Assembly: GCF_000626675.1 (NCBI RefSeq)
Contig: NZ_CP006842.1
Location: forward strand, 2,356,001-2,420,000
Length of the DNA: 64,000 nt
Direction of reading: 5' to 3'
DNA from: Corynebacterium glyciniphilum AJ 3170
GTDB taxonomy: Bacteria; Actinomycetota; Actinomycetes; Mycobacteriales; Mycobacteriaceae
Below the pieces are notes generated by a model. That model did no database searches and was not told where the DNA came from. It saw only the letters and a program-made list of their open reading frames with translations. Position 1 is the first letter of the stretch, and each line of letters starts with the position of its first letter. A program made the translations under genes and the position numbers. This document shows positions 18,791 to 26,407 of the stretch, piece by piece.

Positions 18791-19651
18791 TCAGCTGTGG
18801 GAGGATTCCGGCTCAGCGAGGCCGGCGAGGGCATCGTCATCGACACCGCCGAGTTCATTGAGCGTGGTCAGAGGTTCGAGGACGCTGCAGGCACCGAAAC
18901 TGACAAAGCTCGACCGCCAGTCCCCGTCGGCCTGCACCACGCTGAGAAGATCCGGTCCGTCGTCGCTGCCGAGTAGGACTTCGGCACGATCCGACTCCCC
19001 CGCACGCAGGGCGACCACGGCAGCGGCGATGTTCAGGAAACCGAAATGATCGAGCACCTCGCCGTCCCCCTGCTCGGAGTACCGCAGTGCACGGTGGAGT
19101 CCGGCAGTGAGCTTGAATCGTAGGTTTGCGTCGACGGCGGTGTGCAGGACAGCGAGGAGTTCGGCCGAGCTAGGGTACAGCGACCGGCTGACGCCACCGG
19201 TCCGGAACTTCAGGCCGAGTCCGTTGTCCCGTATCCACCTCAGTCGGTCACTGTCGACCAGGGTGAACGGCAACTCGATCCAGACCGCAAGACCGTCACG
19301 GTCGGCGGCGAAAGCGGATGCGGCGGCGAGCTGCTCGTCCAGCGTGGTGTCGCCGTCCGAGTCCACCTTGAGTTCTACGGCGGCGACGCGGGTCGTGCGG
19401 GGCATGGTGTCCAGAAGTGCGGTGACGTCGCCGAGTCGCCCCGCGGGCACAACGACCGACACGTCGAAGGGCACGCCATCGGCAAGCCGCGACGCTTCAG
19501 CAACGTCTTTCAGAGGCAGGACGAGCGGTCCCGTGAAACGGGCCGCCGACAACCCCTGGTTCTCCAGGTGCTTGGCGACCGCGTCCGGCAGGGATGCCAG
19601 TCCCGGCGGGAAGACGGCAGCATCGTCAATGAAGGTCTCGAACACTCCCAT
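18791..19651 (-). CDS. Uncharacterised protein between hmgA and fahA (candidate maleylacetoacetate isomerase)
   Basis: A 286-residue soluble protein of no function known to me. The start is fixed by a 1-base overlap with the hmgA stop (TGATG at 19651); more upstream starts would run into hmgA. Visible hallmarks are DDAAVFPPGLASLPDAV at about residues 9-25, alternating hydrophobic strands and helices suggesting an alpha/beta barrel, LKFRTGG near 165, FKLTAGLHRALRY near 195 and HFGFLNIAAA near 217. No glutathione-transferase fold, signal peptide or membrane segment is seen. Its position between homogentisate dioxygenase and fumarylacetoacetase is where the maleylacetoacetate isomerase gene is missing, so it may do that step without glutathione. 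This is an inference from context only. Confidence 0.85.
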   Translation of the reverse strand: MGVFETFIDDAAVFPPGLASLPDAVAKHLENQGLSAARFTGPLVLPLKDVAEASRLADGVPFDVSVVVPAGRLGDVTALLDTMPRTTRVAAVELKVDSDGDTTLDEQLAAASAFAADRDGLAVWIELPFTLVDSDRLRWIRDNGLGLKFRTGGVSRSLYPSSAELLAVLHTAVDANLRFKLTAGLHRALRYSEQGDGEVLDHFGFLNIAAAVVALRAGESDRAEVLLGSDDGPDLLSVVQADGDWRSSFVSFGACSVLEPLTTLNELGGVDDDALAGLAEPESSHS

Positions 19652-20865
19652 CACTCCCCGAGCCAACGTCCGCCGGTCCACGAAGACCTGTAGGACAGAT
19701 CATTTACTTCGAGTCCTGCCTCTCCAAGCTGGAGGGGCTGGAAGGTGTCGACCATGACAGCGAGTTCGTCGAAGTACTCCTTGCCGATGGACGCCTCAGC
19801 AGCCCCAGGCTGGGGTCCATGCGGGTGCCCACCGGGGTGCAGCGAAATCGACCCTTTGTTGATCCCGGACCCTTTCCGGGCCTCGTAATCGCCGTCCACG
19901 TAGAACATGACCTCATCAGAGTCAACGTTGGAGTGGTAGTACGGCACCGGGATAGCGTTCTCGGCGTAGTCGACCTTACGCGGAACGAAGTTGCACACCA
20001 CGAAGTTGTGCCCCTCGAACACCTGGTGGGAGGGAGGCGGCTGGTGGACCTTACCCGTCAACGGCATGTAATCATTGATGTTGAAAACCCAAGGGTAGAG
20101 GCATCCATCCCACCCTATGACGTCGAAGGGATGCGTCGGCAGAACGTGAATCGACCCGCTGATCCCGGACGGGCCGCCACCGCGGTGCTTGATGTAAAGC
20201 TCGACATCTGTTTCAGATCCGTCGGCTAACTGGAGCTCCTGCGGACCACGAAGATCCCGCTCACAGTACGGCGAATGCTCGAGAAGCTGGCCATGCCGGG
20301 AGAGATAGCGCCGGGGCGGGCCGATGTGGCTGTTCGCTTCGATAAAGTACAGACGCGCGTCCTCACCGTCACGCAGCACCCAGCGGTGGATCGTGGCACG
20401 GGGGATGTTGATGTAGTCGCCTTCGGCAACCTCCAGCGGCCCGAACTGGGTCTCCACCAGTGCGGAGCCACGTTCGACGTAGACGAGCTCATCCCCCAGG
20501 CCACTCTTGTACAGAGGCGAGGTGGTGTTGACGTGCGCATAGCTCAAGCGGACATCGGAGTTGCCCATCACCAGTCGACGACCGCGGACAGCGTCCGCCC
20601 CGGTTCCGTTGGCTGCACCGTCAAGGTCGTGCAACTTCAGATGCAACGGGACCAACGGGTCATTGGGGGTCAAGGTGTGGTCAGGGAGATCCCAGGTACG
20701 CGCATCAACCATCGCCGAGGGGATACCGGTGTGGTAGAGCAACGACGAGTCGGAGGAGAACCCCTCTTCCCCCATGAGTTCCTCGTAGACCAGGTCGCCC
20801 TTGTCGTTCCGCAGTGCGGTGTGCCGGTGCTTCGGGAGGCTCCCGAGCTGTCGGTAGTAAGCCAT
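19651..20865 (-). CDS. hmgA: Homogentisate 1,2-dioxygenase
   Basis: Iron(II) cupin dioxygenase opening homogentisate to maleylacetoacetate. The C-terminal metal site is visible: YYHSNVDSDEVMFYVDG supplies His and Glu, and HPGGHPHGPQPG supplies the second His, all around residues 300-350. Length 404 residues, slightly shorter than the roughly 430-440 of many homologues. The ATG at 20865 (MAYYRQLGSL) is preceded by AAGGAGG with 7 bases spacing, which decides the start over a longer in-frame opening. It is the first gene of a six-gene minus-strand operon and divergent from a MarR regulator. Confidence 0.94.
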   Translation of the reverse strand: MAYYRQLGSLPKHRHTALRNDKGDLVYEELMGEEGFSSDSSLLYHTGIPSAMVDARTWDLPDHTLTPNDPLVPLHLKLHDLDGAANGTGADAVRGRRLVMGNSDVRLSYAHVNTTSPLYKSGLGDELVYVERGSALVETQFGPLEVAEGDYINIPRATIHRWVLRDGEDARLYFIEANSHIGPPRRYLSRHGQLLEHSPYCERDLRGPQELQLADGSETDVELYIKHRGGGPSGISGSIHVLPTHPFDVIGWDGCLYPWVFNINDYMPLTGKVHQPPPSHQVFEGHNFVVCNFVPRKVDYAENAIPVPYYHSNVDSDEVMFYVDGDYEARKGSGINKGSISLHPGGHPHGPQPGAAEASIGKEYFDELAVMVDTFQPLQLGEAGLEVNDLSYRSSWTGGRWLGE

Positions 20866-20897
20866 GCTGTCCTCCTTAGGAAATGACTGTGGCAGCA

Positions 20898-20926
20898 AAC
20901 GTACACGATATTGGTTAAGTTGTGAA
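20898..20926 (-). promoter_or_regulatory. Putative hmgA promoter
   Basis: On the minus strand TTCACA (20926-20921), a 17-base spacer and TACGTT (20903-20898) form a plausible housekeeping promoter ending 32 bases upstream of the hmgA start. A short AAGT / ACTT repeat overlaps the upstream part and might be a MarR site, but it is weak. Confidence 0.45.
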
Positions 20927-21036
20927 GTACTTTCGACGAGAGATGCGCGCCGACCGCAGATCAATCACCCGTTACCGGAGTCACGGCTGGCAATTCACCG
21001 GGAAGGACATACCGAGGTCGCGATACTGTGGTGACC

Positions 21037-21657
21037 ATGGCCGACCACGACAACGACAGGTCACGAGATGACACCTCCGACGCTGCGCACCAGATGCACC
21101 TGGCTGAGCCGACGGCAGCGACCGCCCGGCCCCGGTACGACGGTGGGCTGGATTACTGGAACTTCGTCGAGCACGTCCGTAGTCGGCTCGCGAACGAATC
21201 ACCCAACTCGGACCATGCTGCGACAGCGGTGATCCTCGCTCTGGTCCGCGGGGCGACGACGTTCAGCAACACCATGGAGTCGACGATCCATCGCCCAGCA
21301 GGACGCAGTTGGGCCGGTTACCAGCTTCTTTACACCCTGTGGCTGGCGGGCGACATGTACCCTTCCGAAGCCGCGACCCTCACCGGGACCAGCCGGGCCG
21401 CAGTGTCCGGCCTGACCGCGAAAATGACCGAAGAGGGACTCCTCACGAAGATCCCAGCACCCGAGGATGGGCGAAGTCACCTACTCCACCTCACCGAACG
21501 CGGTGTCAAGGAGGCTCGTACCCTTTACGAGCGGCAGAACATCCAGGAGACCCGGTGGGCAGACGCCCTGACCCGGGAAGAGCGGTCGATCCTGCTGATC
21601 CTCATGGACAAACTGCTTAGCGGCACAGCGGCGAGCGAGGCGCGCCAGCGCCGCTGA
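21037..21657 (+). CDS. MarR-family regulator divergent from hmgA
   Basis: Winged-helix regulator. The DNA-binding region is at about residues 95-165 (SWAGYQLLYTLWLAG, TGTSRAAVSGLTAKMTEEGLL, then the basic wing PAPEDGRSHLLHLTERG). A hydrophilic N-terminal extension of about 50 residues is unusual for MarR proteins. The ATG at 21037 is preferred; GTG at 21028 is also in frame. The divergent arrangement with the homogentisate operon makes it the likely local regulator, responding to homogentisate or a precursor. It shares with the MarR protein at 23356 the pattern of an aromatic N-terminal motif (DYWNFVEHVRSRL here, EYWTFMDRAREKL there), so the two are probably paralogues. Confidence 0.85.
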   Translation: MADHDNDRSRDDTSDAAHQMHLAEPTAATARPRYDGGLDYWNFVEHVRSRLANESPNSDHAATAVILALVRGATTFSNTMESTIHRPAGRSWAGYQLLYTLWLAGDMYPSEAATLTGTSRAAVSGLTAKMTEEGLLTKIPAPEDGRSHLLHLTERGVKEARTLYERQNIQETRWADALTREERSILLILMDKLLSGTAASEARQRR

Positions 21658-21715
21658 CACGACCGACGGCATGACAAGCCCTGGACGGAGCCGTCAACAC
21701 ATGTCGAGAAACTAG

Positions 21716-21752
21716 TTCACATATTGACTTGTTTCTGTGATGTGAATAACAT
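21716..21752 (+). promoter_or_regulatory. Promoter and operator of the GntP permease gene
   Basis: TTGACT (21724-21729), a 17-base spacer and TAACAT (21747-21752) form a strong promoter. It is embedded in an inverted repeat: TTCACAT (21716-21722) just upstream of the -35 box and ATGTGAA (21740-21746) just upstream of the -10 box. A dimeric repressor, probably one of the flanking MarR proteins, could block it directly. Confidence 0.62.
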
Positions 21753-21820
21753 CCGGCACTACGTTCCCCGCCCAACCTTCGGGTGAGGGCCCCGCCTCCT
21801 CCCCTGCAGAAGGGACCCCC

Positions 21821-23257
21821 ATGGTTCTTGCATCAATCGGCGTCATTCTGGCGTTGCTCGTCCTCATCGTGTTGGCCTACCGTGGCCACTCCGTCATCGT
21901 CGCCGCACCGATCGCGGCCTTGATCGGAGTGCTGTTCTCCGGTGCTCCACTGATGGCGTCCTACACACAGATCTTCATGCCAGCAGCTGGCAACTTCATC
22001 GTCAACTTCTTCCCGCTTTTCCTCGTCGGGGCGATTTTCGGAACACTGATGTCGGCATCGGGATACGCCGACCATCTGGCACAGTGGATCTCGAGGTTGG
22101 TCGGCGCAAAAAAGGCGATTCTCGCCACGGCGATAGCCACTGCGCTGCTCACCTATGGCGGAATCTCGGCTTGGGTCATCGCATTCACGATTGTCCCGGT
22201 CGCCAACTCCTTGTTCAGAGAAGCGAATATCCCCCGCCGGCTGATGCCGGCCGCGATCGCACTCGGTATCTTCACCTTCGCTACTGCAGCTCTCCCCGGC
22301 AGCCCCCAGATTCATAATGCAATTCCAACAAGGTATTTCGGGACCACGACGTACGCTGCGCCCGTCTTCGGCATCATCGGCGCCATCGTCACCTTCGTTC
22401 TGGGCATGGCGTGGCTGGAGTACCGCACCCGCAAGCTTGTCGCCGCGGGGGAGGTCTACGAAGAACCCAGCCATCAGGAGACGACCGTCGCGACAACCAT
22501 GACGACCACGAGCACGTCCACCAGCTCCCCATCCCGGTGGCCGGACCGGGCGACAACGTTGCTCGGTCTTCGTGGACTTCTTCCGATCCTCATCGTCGTC
22601 GGGATGAATCTTCTGTTCGTCTACGTGCTGTCCAAGAAGATGGACTTCGCCTACCTGGCGGAGGACAAGTTCGGCAACACCGACATCGGTGCGGTCATGG
22701 GCACCTGGTCCGTCGTCATCGCGATGGCCACTGCCATCCTGGCGATCTTCCTGATGAAACCCGGCATGTTCTCCACGTACATCAAAGGTCTTTCCGACGG
22801 CGCGAAGAACGCTGTCGTTCCTGCCTTCACCACTGCGTCGGAGGTAGGTTTTGGTGCAGTCATCGCCTCACTGGCGGTTTTCGCGGCGCTGCAGAACAGC
22901 ATCTTCGATGTCAGCAACAACCCGGTCGTGATCGGCGCTGTCGCCACTGCCGTGATCTCAGGATTGACCGGTTCATCGTCCGGCGGTCTCACCATCACTC
23001 TCGAGACATTCGGCGACCAGCTGGCGCAAATGGCGACCGACCAAGGCATCAGTCTGGAGCTCCTCCATCGGGTAATCGCCATGGCCTCGGTTAGTTTCGA
23101 CTCTCTCCCCCACAATGGTGCCATCGTGACCCTACTTCTGGTCTGCGGGCTCACTCACCGTCAGTCCTACAAGGATGTCGGCATGGTCACCATCGTTCCC
23201 CCGCTGATTGGCGTTCTTGTGGTGATGGGGCTCGGTGCAGTGTTCCCCACGATCTGA
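21821..23257 (+). CDS. GntP-family permease
   Basis: Polytopic membrane protein of 478 residues with about 12 hydrophobic segments and GntP-family traits (FFPLFLVGAIFGTLMSASGYADHLA near residue 65, ALLTYGGISAWVIAFTIVPVA near 110, LPGSPQIHNAIPT near 160, HNGAIVTLLLVCGLTHRQSYKD near 430). Relatives take up gluconate, other hydroxy acids or ketone-body-type acids. Substrate here is unknown; it sits between two MarR regulators and near the homogentisate and P450 modules, so an acidic pathway substrate is plausible. A hydrophilic loop rich in Thr and Ser (about residues 215-245) separates the two halves. It is followed by a terminator. Confidence 0.87.
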   Translation: MVLASIGVILALLVLIVLAYRGHSVIVAAPIAALIGVLFSGAPLMASYTQIFMPAAGNFIVNFFPLFLVGAIFGTLMSASGYADHLAQWISRLVGAKKAILATAIATALLTYGGISAWVIAFTIVPVANSLFREANIPRRLMPAAIALGIFTFATAALPGSPQIHNAIPTRYFGTTTYAAPVFGIIGAIVTFVLGMAWLEYRTRKLVAAGEVYEEPSHQETTVATTMTTTSTSTSSPSRWPDRATTLLGLRGLLPILIVVGMNLLFVYVLSKKMDFAYLAEDKFGNTDIGAVMGTWSVVIAMATAILAIFLMKPGMFSTYIKGLSDGAKNAVVPAFTTASEVGFGAVIASLAVFAALQNSIFDVSNNPVVIGAVATAVISGLTGSSSGGLTITLETFGDQLAQMATDQGISLELLHRVIAMASVSFDSLPHNGAIVTLLLVCGLTHRQSYKDVGMVTIVPPLIGVLVVMGLGAVFPTI

Positions 23258-23299
23258 CCCCAACTCCGATCAGCGAGATCCTCCCACTGCCACGTCAGT

Positions 23300-23328
23300 C
23301 CCGCACGGTTCACCCGTGTGGGTTTCTC
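23300..23328 (+). terminator. Rho-independent-type terminator after the GntP gene
   Basis: A 9-bp stem CCCGCACGG / CCGTGTGGG with one G-U pair and a 5-base loop is followed by TTTCTC. It lies 43 bases after the permease stop and 27 bases before the next gene, so the MarR gene at 23356 needs its own promoter. Confidence 0.6.
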
Positions 23329-23355
23329 GTCGTTTCCGCCGCTAGAATCACCCCT

Positions 23356-23856
23356 ATGCCCCGAGAGAGTTTCACCACCGGCCCCGAGTACTGGACTTTC
23401 ATGGACCGGGCGCGGGAGAAGCTCGACGAACGCGATATGCCGTCAACCCGGATGCTCCTCGCGCTCAACCGCTCCTCAGAGGTCGTCAAGAACACCCTGG
23501 AATCCCAGGTGCACAAGAAATACGGATTGACGTGGCAGGGATTCAAGTTTCTGTTCGTACTCTGGGTGACCGGTGAACTCGAACCGCACCGTACTGCGGA
23601 ACTGACCTACCTCCGGCGCGCTACGGTGTCCTCGTTGGCGAATGCATTAGAGGGGAGGTTGCTCATCACAAAACGCCCGTCGGATTCCGACGGACGTTCG
23701 GTGATACTCGCTATCACGGGGGCAGGTGCGGAACTCATCGAAAACGTGCTCCGGGAACAACAGGATAAACTGTCGCAGTGGGCGTCACCGCTGACGGCCA
23801 CCGAACAGCAGATCCTCGTCCTGCTTCTAGAGAAACTCCTGTCCGGACAGCGCTGA
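23356..23856 (+). CDS. MarR-family regulator
   Basis: A 166-residue winged-helix regulator. The DNA-binding part covers about residues 60-120 (LTWQGFKFLFVLWVTGEL, ELTYLRRATVSSLANALEGRLLI, then the charged wing RPSDSDGRSVILAITGAG). Closely related in layout to the MarR protein at 21037. Converges tail to tail with the P450 gene with 16 bases between. Candidate targets are the GntP promoter repeat (21716-21746) and the P450 promoter repeat (26288-26313). Confidence 0.86.
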   Translation: MPRESFTTGPEYWTFMDRAREKLDERDMPSTRMLLALNRSSEVVKNTLESQVHKKYGLTWQGFKFLFVLWVTGELEPHRTAELTYLRRATVSSLANALEGRLLITKRPSDSDGRSVILAITGAGAELIENVLREQQDKLSQWASPLTATEQQILVLLLEKLLSGQR

Positions 23857-23872
23857 CGCCACGATCTCGTCG

Positions 23873-26197
23873 TCACAGGTCAAGGGTCAGCGGCTTCCCC
23901 GCACATGACCGTGACACACACGGCATGATGACCGCACCCGACTGCTTCTCCCGCACCGAGAGAACGTCATCACGATGGTCGATGTCGTCCGGAGTTTCTC
24001 CCGTAACCCCCAGAACGCATGTCCCACAGAGTCCTTCACGACAGTCTGCGTCGACATCGAAACCCGATGTCTCGAGTACCTCAAGAAGTGTTTGTTCCTT
24101 CGGCACTGTCAGCACCTTGGCGGTGGAGTTGATCGTGACCTCGAACGGTTCGTTCAGAGAGACGTCCACCGAGGAGGTTGATTGGAATGATTCCCGGGTG
24201 ACAGTTCCCTCCGGCCATGAGGAGAAGACATCCAGCACCGCGGCCGTCAGGCGGTCCGGGCCGCAGGTGCACACCTGCGTTCCCTCACGGAACTCCTCGA
24301 CGATCCCCGGAAGGTGCAGTCTGGTTCCTTCATCGGAAACGTGGAGAACAAGATGCTCCCCGTGGTCGGTGCGGAGTCGGTCGAGGTAAGCAAGCTTCTC
24401 CCTGGTCGGTCCACAGTAGTGGATGGTGTAGTCGATCCCCCGGGACTTCGCATCATCGGCGAGCGCAAGAATCGGGGTGATACCGATACCACCGGCAATC
24501 AGAATCCGGCGGTCCACGTCGACGTCGACCACAAAGTTCTGTCGTGGGCCACGGATACGAACAGTCGCCCCTTCGGCGACATTCTCGTGGATCCATCGCG
24601 AGCCACCACGCCCATCCGGTTCGAGGGCGACCGCTATCTCCCAGGCTTCGGAGGAACTCCCACACAACGAATAGCGCCGGCTGACATCCCCGGCATCGAT
24701 CTCGACATGGGCCCCAGGTTGCCAGCTGGGAAGCGTGCCGCCGTCTGGGACCAGGCTTATGCCGACGATGTGCGCGGTGAGCTGCCGTACCTCCTTGACG
24801 AACATGGTCCGGGTCCGCAGCTCCTTGCTAGGCCCGTTGAAGACAATGTCCGGCAACTCCGGAGTTGTCCCCGTCGTGTCCTCCTTCCCGGTGTCCGCGT
24901 CCCATTGGACCCACAGGTGCTCAGGCCCGCGGAAGGAGGTATTCGGAACAAACTCAAACTCCTGATCCACCAATCTCATGGAGGGGAATCTGCTGGTAAG
25001 TTCCTGGAGAATCACCTGAAGCTCCAGGCGGGCCAGATTCTTCCCGAGACACTGATGACTGCCGAACCCGAACGTGAGATGATCAGTGGAGTTGTCCCGG
25101 TAGAGGTCGATGGTATCCGGGTCGCTGAAATGCCGGGGGTCACGATTTGCCGCTGCTGAGACGATGAGCAACCGCTCCCCCTCATCCAGCCTCTGCCCGC
25201 CCAACACTGTTGGTTTCGTGGTGATTCTTCTCCAGGCAGCAACACCGCCACTGAGTCGGAGGCATTCCTCAATCGCATTGGGAATCAACTCTGGTTTCCG
25301 GACGAGCTCGTCCCACACCGAGCGATTCTCCAGCAGAAGCTTGATGGCGTTGGACGCAGAGTGAGCGGTAGTCTCGTGGGCCGCGACGATACCCGCCATC
25401 ATGATGGAGTGAAGATAAGAGTCCGTCACGACCTCGGGTTGTTCCTTCTGAGCCCGGATACTGTACGGCATCCACCCTGGTGCTTCGGGAGTCTCCCGTA
25501 GTTCGGCCAGGATGTCACCGGCAAGATTCCAGAAGTTTCCGACGTTCTCGGCGATGTCCTTCTGCTGCTCTGGACTCGGCCGTCCCCAGGTATTCACCGT
25601 GTGTGCCACGGAGTACCGACGCAACATGTCCATGTCATGTTCCGGCACCCCAAGGAAGTGGAAGGCCACGGTCAGCGGGACCTCCCACAGAAGATTATTG
25701 ACCAGGTCGGCACGTCCCTTGTCGGCGAACCTGTCAATGTAATCAGTGACAAGTTCGCGGACCATCGCCTCCTCGCCCTTGAGATGGGCGACGTCGAAAG
25801 GCCCAGCCAAGGCCCGACGTCGTGCAGTGTGCGCTGGTTCGTCCTCGTTCACCAGTGTCCGACGCATCCCATAGCCTTTAGCTTCCAGGATCGCCTGCGC
25901 CTCGGGAGTGGCCGGGGTCAGCTTCTCCAGTGCGACGGACGCTGAGTAGGTGGATTGGTCACGGAAAACCTCCTGCACATCTTCGAACCGGGTGACCACC
26001 CAGTACCCGAGCTTCTCCGAGTAGAAGATCGGTTCGTTCTCTCTGGCCCACGCGCACGCTTCGCCGGGGTTCAGCTGGTAGTCCATCTCGAAGGGGTCAA
26101 AGTCCTTCGACGCGGAGCCCGAGTGGTACGGGCACTTCGAGATATCAGGGTTGGGCTGGGCTGTGGTGTCGTGGGTGCCTGTTGCACTCGGAACCAT
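23873..26197 (-). CDS. Self-sufficient cytochrome P450 fused to FMN/2Fe-2S reductase (CYP116B-like)
   Basis: One polypeptide of 774 residues holding a whole monooxygenase. The P450 domain (about 20-430) has I-helix AHETT (273-277), ExxR at 311-314 and heme ligand Cys383 in FGFGSHQCLG. A short linker leads to a phthalate-dioxygenase-reductase-type module: FMN-binding RRYSLCG near 510, NAD-binding GGIGITPILALA near 570, and a C-terminal plant-type ferredoxin with Cys719, Cys724, Cys727 and Cys760. This order defines class VII P450s. Substrate not deducible; relatives act on aromatic ethers, alkyl aromatics and other small hydrophobic compounds. It has its own upstream region with a long inverted repeat, separate from the following operon. 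Confidence 0.94.
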   Translation of the reverse strand: MVPSATGTHDTTAQPNPDISKCPYHSGSASKDFDPFEMDYQLNPGEACAWARENEPIFYSEKLGYWVVTRFEDVQEVFRDQSTYSASVALEKLTPATPEAQAILEAKGYGMRRTLVNEDEPAHTARRRALAGPFDVAHLKGEEAMVRELVTDYIDRFADKGRADLVNNLLWEVPLTVAFHFLGVPEHDMDMLRRYSVAHTVNTWGRPSPEQQKDIAENVGNFWNLAGDILAELRETPEAPGWMPYSIRAQKEQPEVVTDSYLHSIMMAGIVAAHETTAHSASNAIKLLLENRSVWDELVRKPELIPNAIEECLRLSGGVAAWRRITTKPTVLGGQRLDEGERLLIVSAAANRDPRHFSDPDTIDLYRDNSTDHLTFGFGSHQCLGKNLARLELQVILQELTSRFPSMRLVDQEFEFVPNTSFRGPEHLWVQWDADTGKEDTTGTTPELPDIVFNGPSKELRTRTMFVKEVRQLTAHIVGISLVPDGGTLPSWQPGAHVEIDAGDVSRRYSLCGSSSEAWEIAVALEPDGRGGSRWIHENVAEGATVRIRGPRQNFVVDVDVDRRILIAGGIGITPILALADDAKSRGIDYTIHYCGPTREKLAYLDRLRTDHGEHLVLHVSDEGTRLHLPGIVEEFREGTQVCTCGPDRLTAAVLDVFSSWPEGTVTRESFQSTSSVDVSLNEPFEVTINSTAKVLTVPKEQTLLEVLETSGFDVDADCREGLCGTCVLGVTGETPDDIDHRDDVLSVREKQSGAVIMPCVSRSCAGKPLTLDL

Positions 26198-26287
26198 GAC
26201 GCGGATCTCCTCTCATCGTTACCCCGGGGCACCGACGCCTCTAGCCGGGTCTTCACGAGGTAAGAGCAAGGGTAATCCAGATCACAC

Positions 26288-26313
26288 AATATAGTCAACA
26301 TATGTACTATATT
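26288..26313 (-). promoter_or_regulatory. Operator-like inverted repeat upstream of the P450 gene
   Basis: Perfect 8-bp arms AATATAGT (26288-26295) and ACTATATT (26306-26313) are separated by 10 bases, and the centre contains a second perfect palindrome, ACATATGT (26298-26305). It ends 90 bases upstream of the P450 start, in a locally AT-rich stretch. Size and symmetry fit a MarR- or TetR-type dimer. Confidence 0.6.
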
Positions 26314-26366
26314 TTCCAGGATCGAGCAGCTTGTAAGCCCATATCCCCCCGCATTACGGCGCTATG

Positions 26367-26390
26367 ACACAAGAATTATGATACTTGTGT
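26367..26390. other. Inverted repeat between the MHS transporter stop and the P450 promoter
   Basis: Perfect 7-bp arms ACACAAG and CTTGTGT with a 10-base spacer, 17 bases beyond the transporter stop on the minus strand. It could be a weak terminator for the upstream operon, but no T-run follows on that strand; a second regulatory site for the P450 gene is equally possible. Confidence 0.4.
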
Positions 26391-26407
26391 TTATCACTTT
26401 TCACTGA

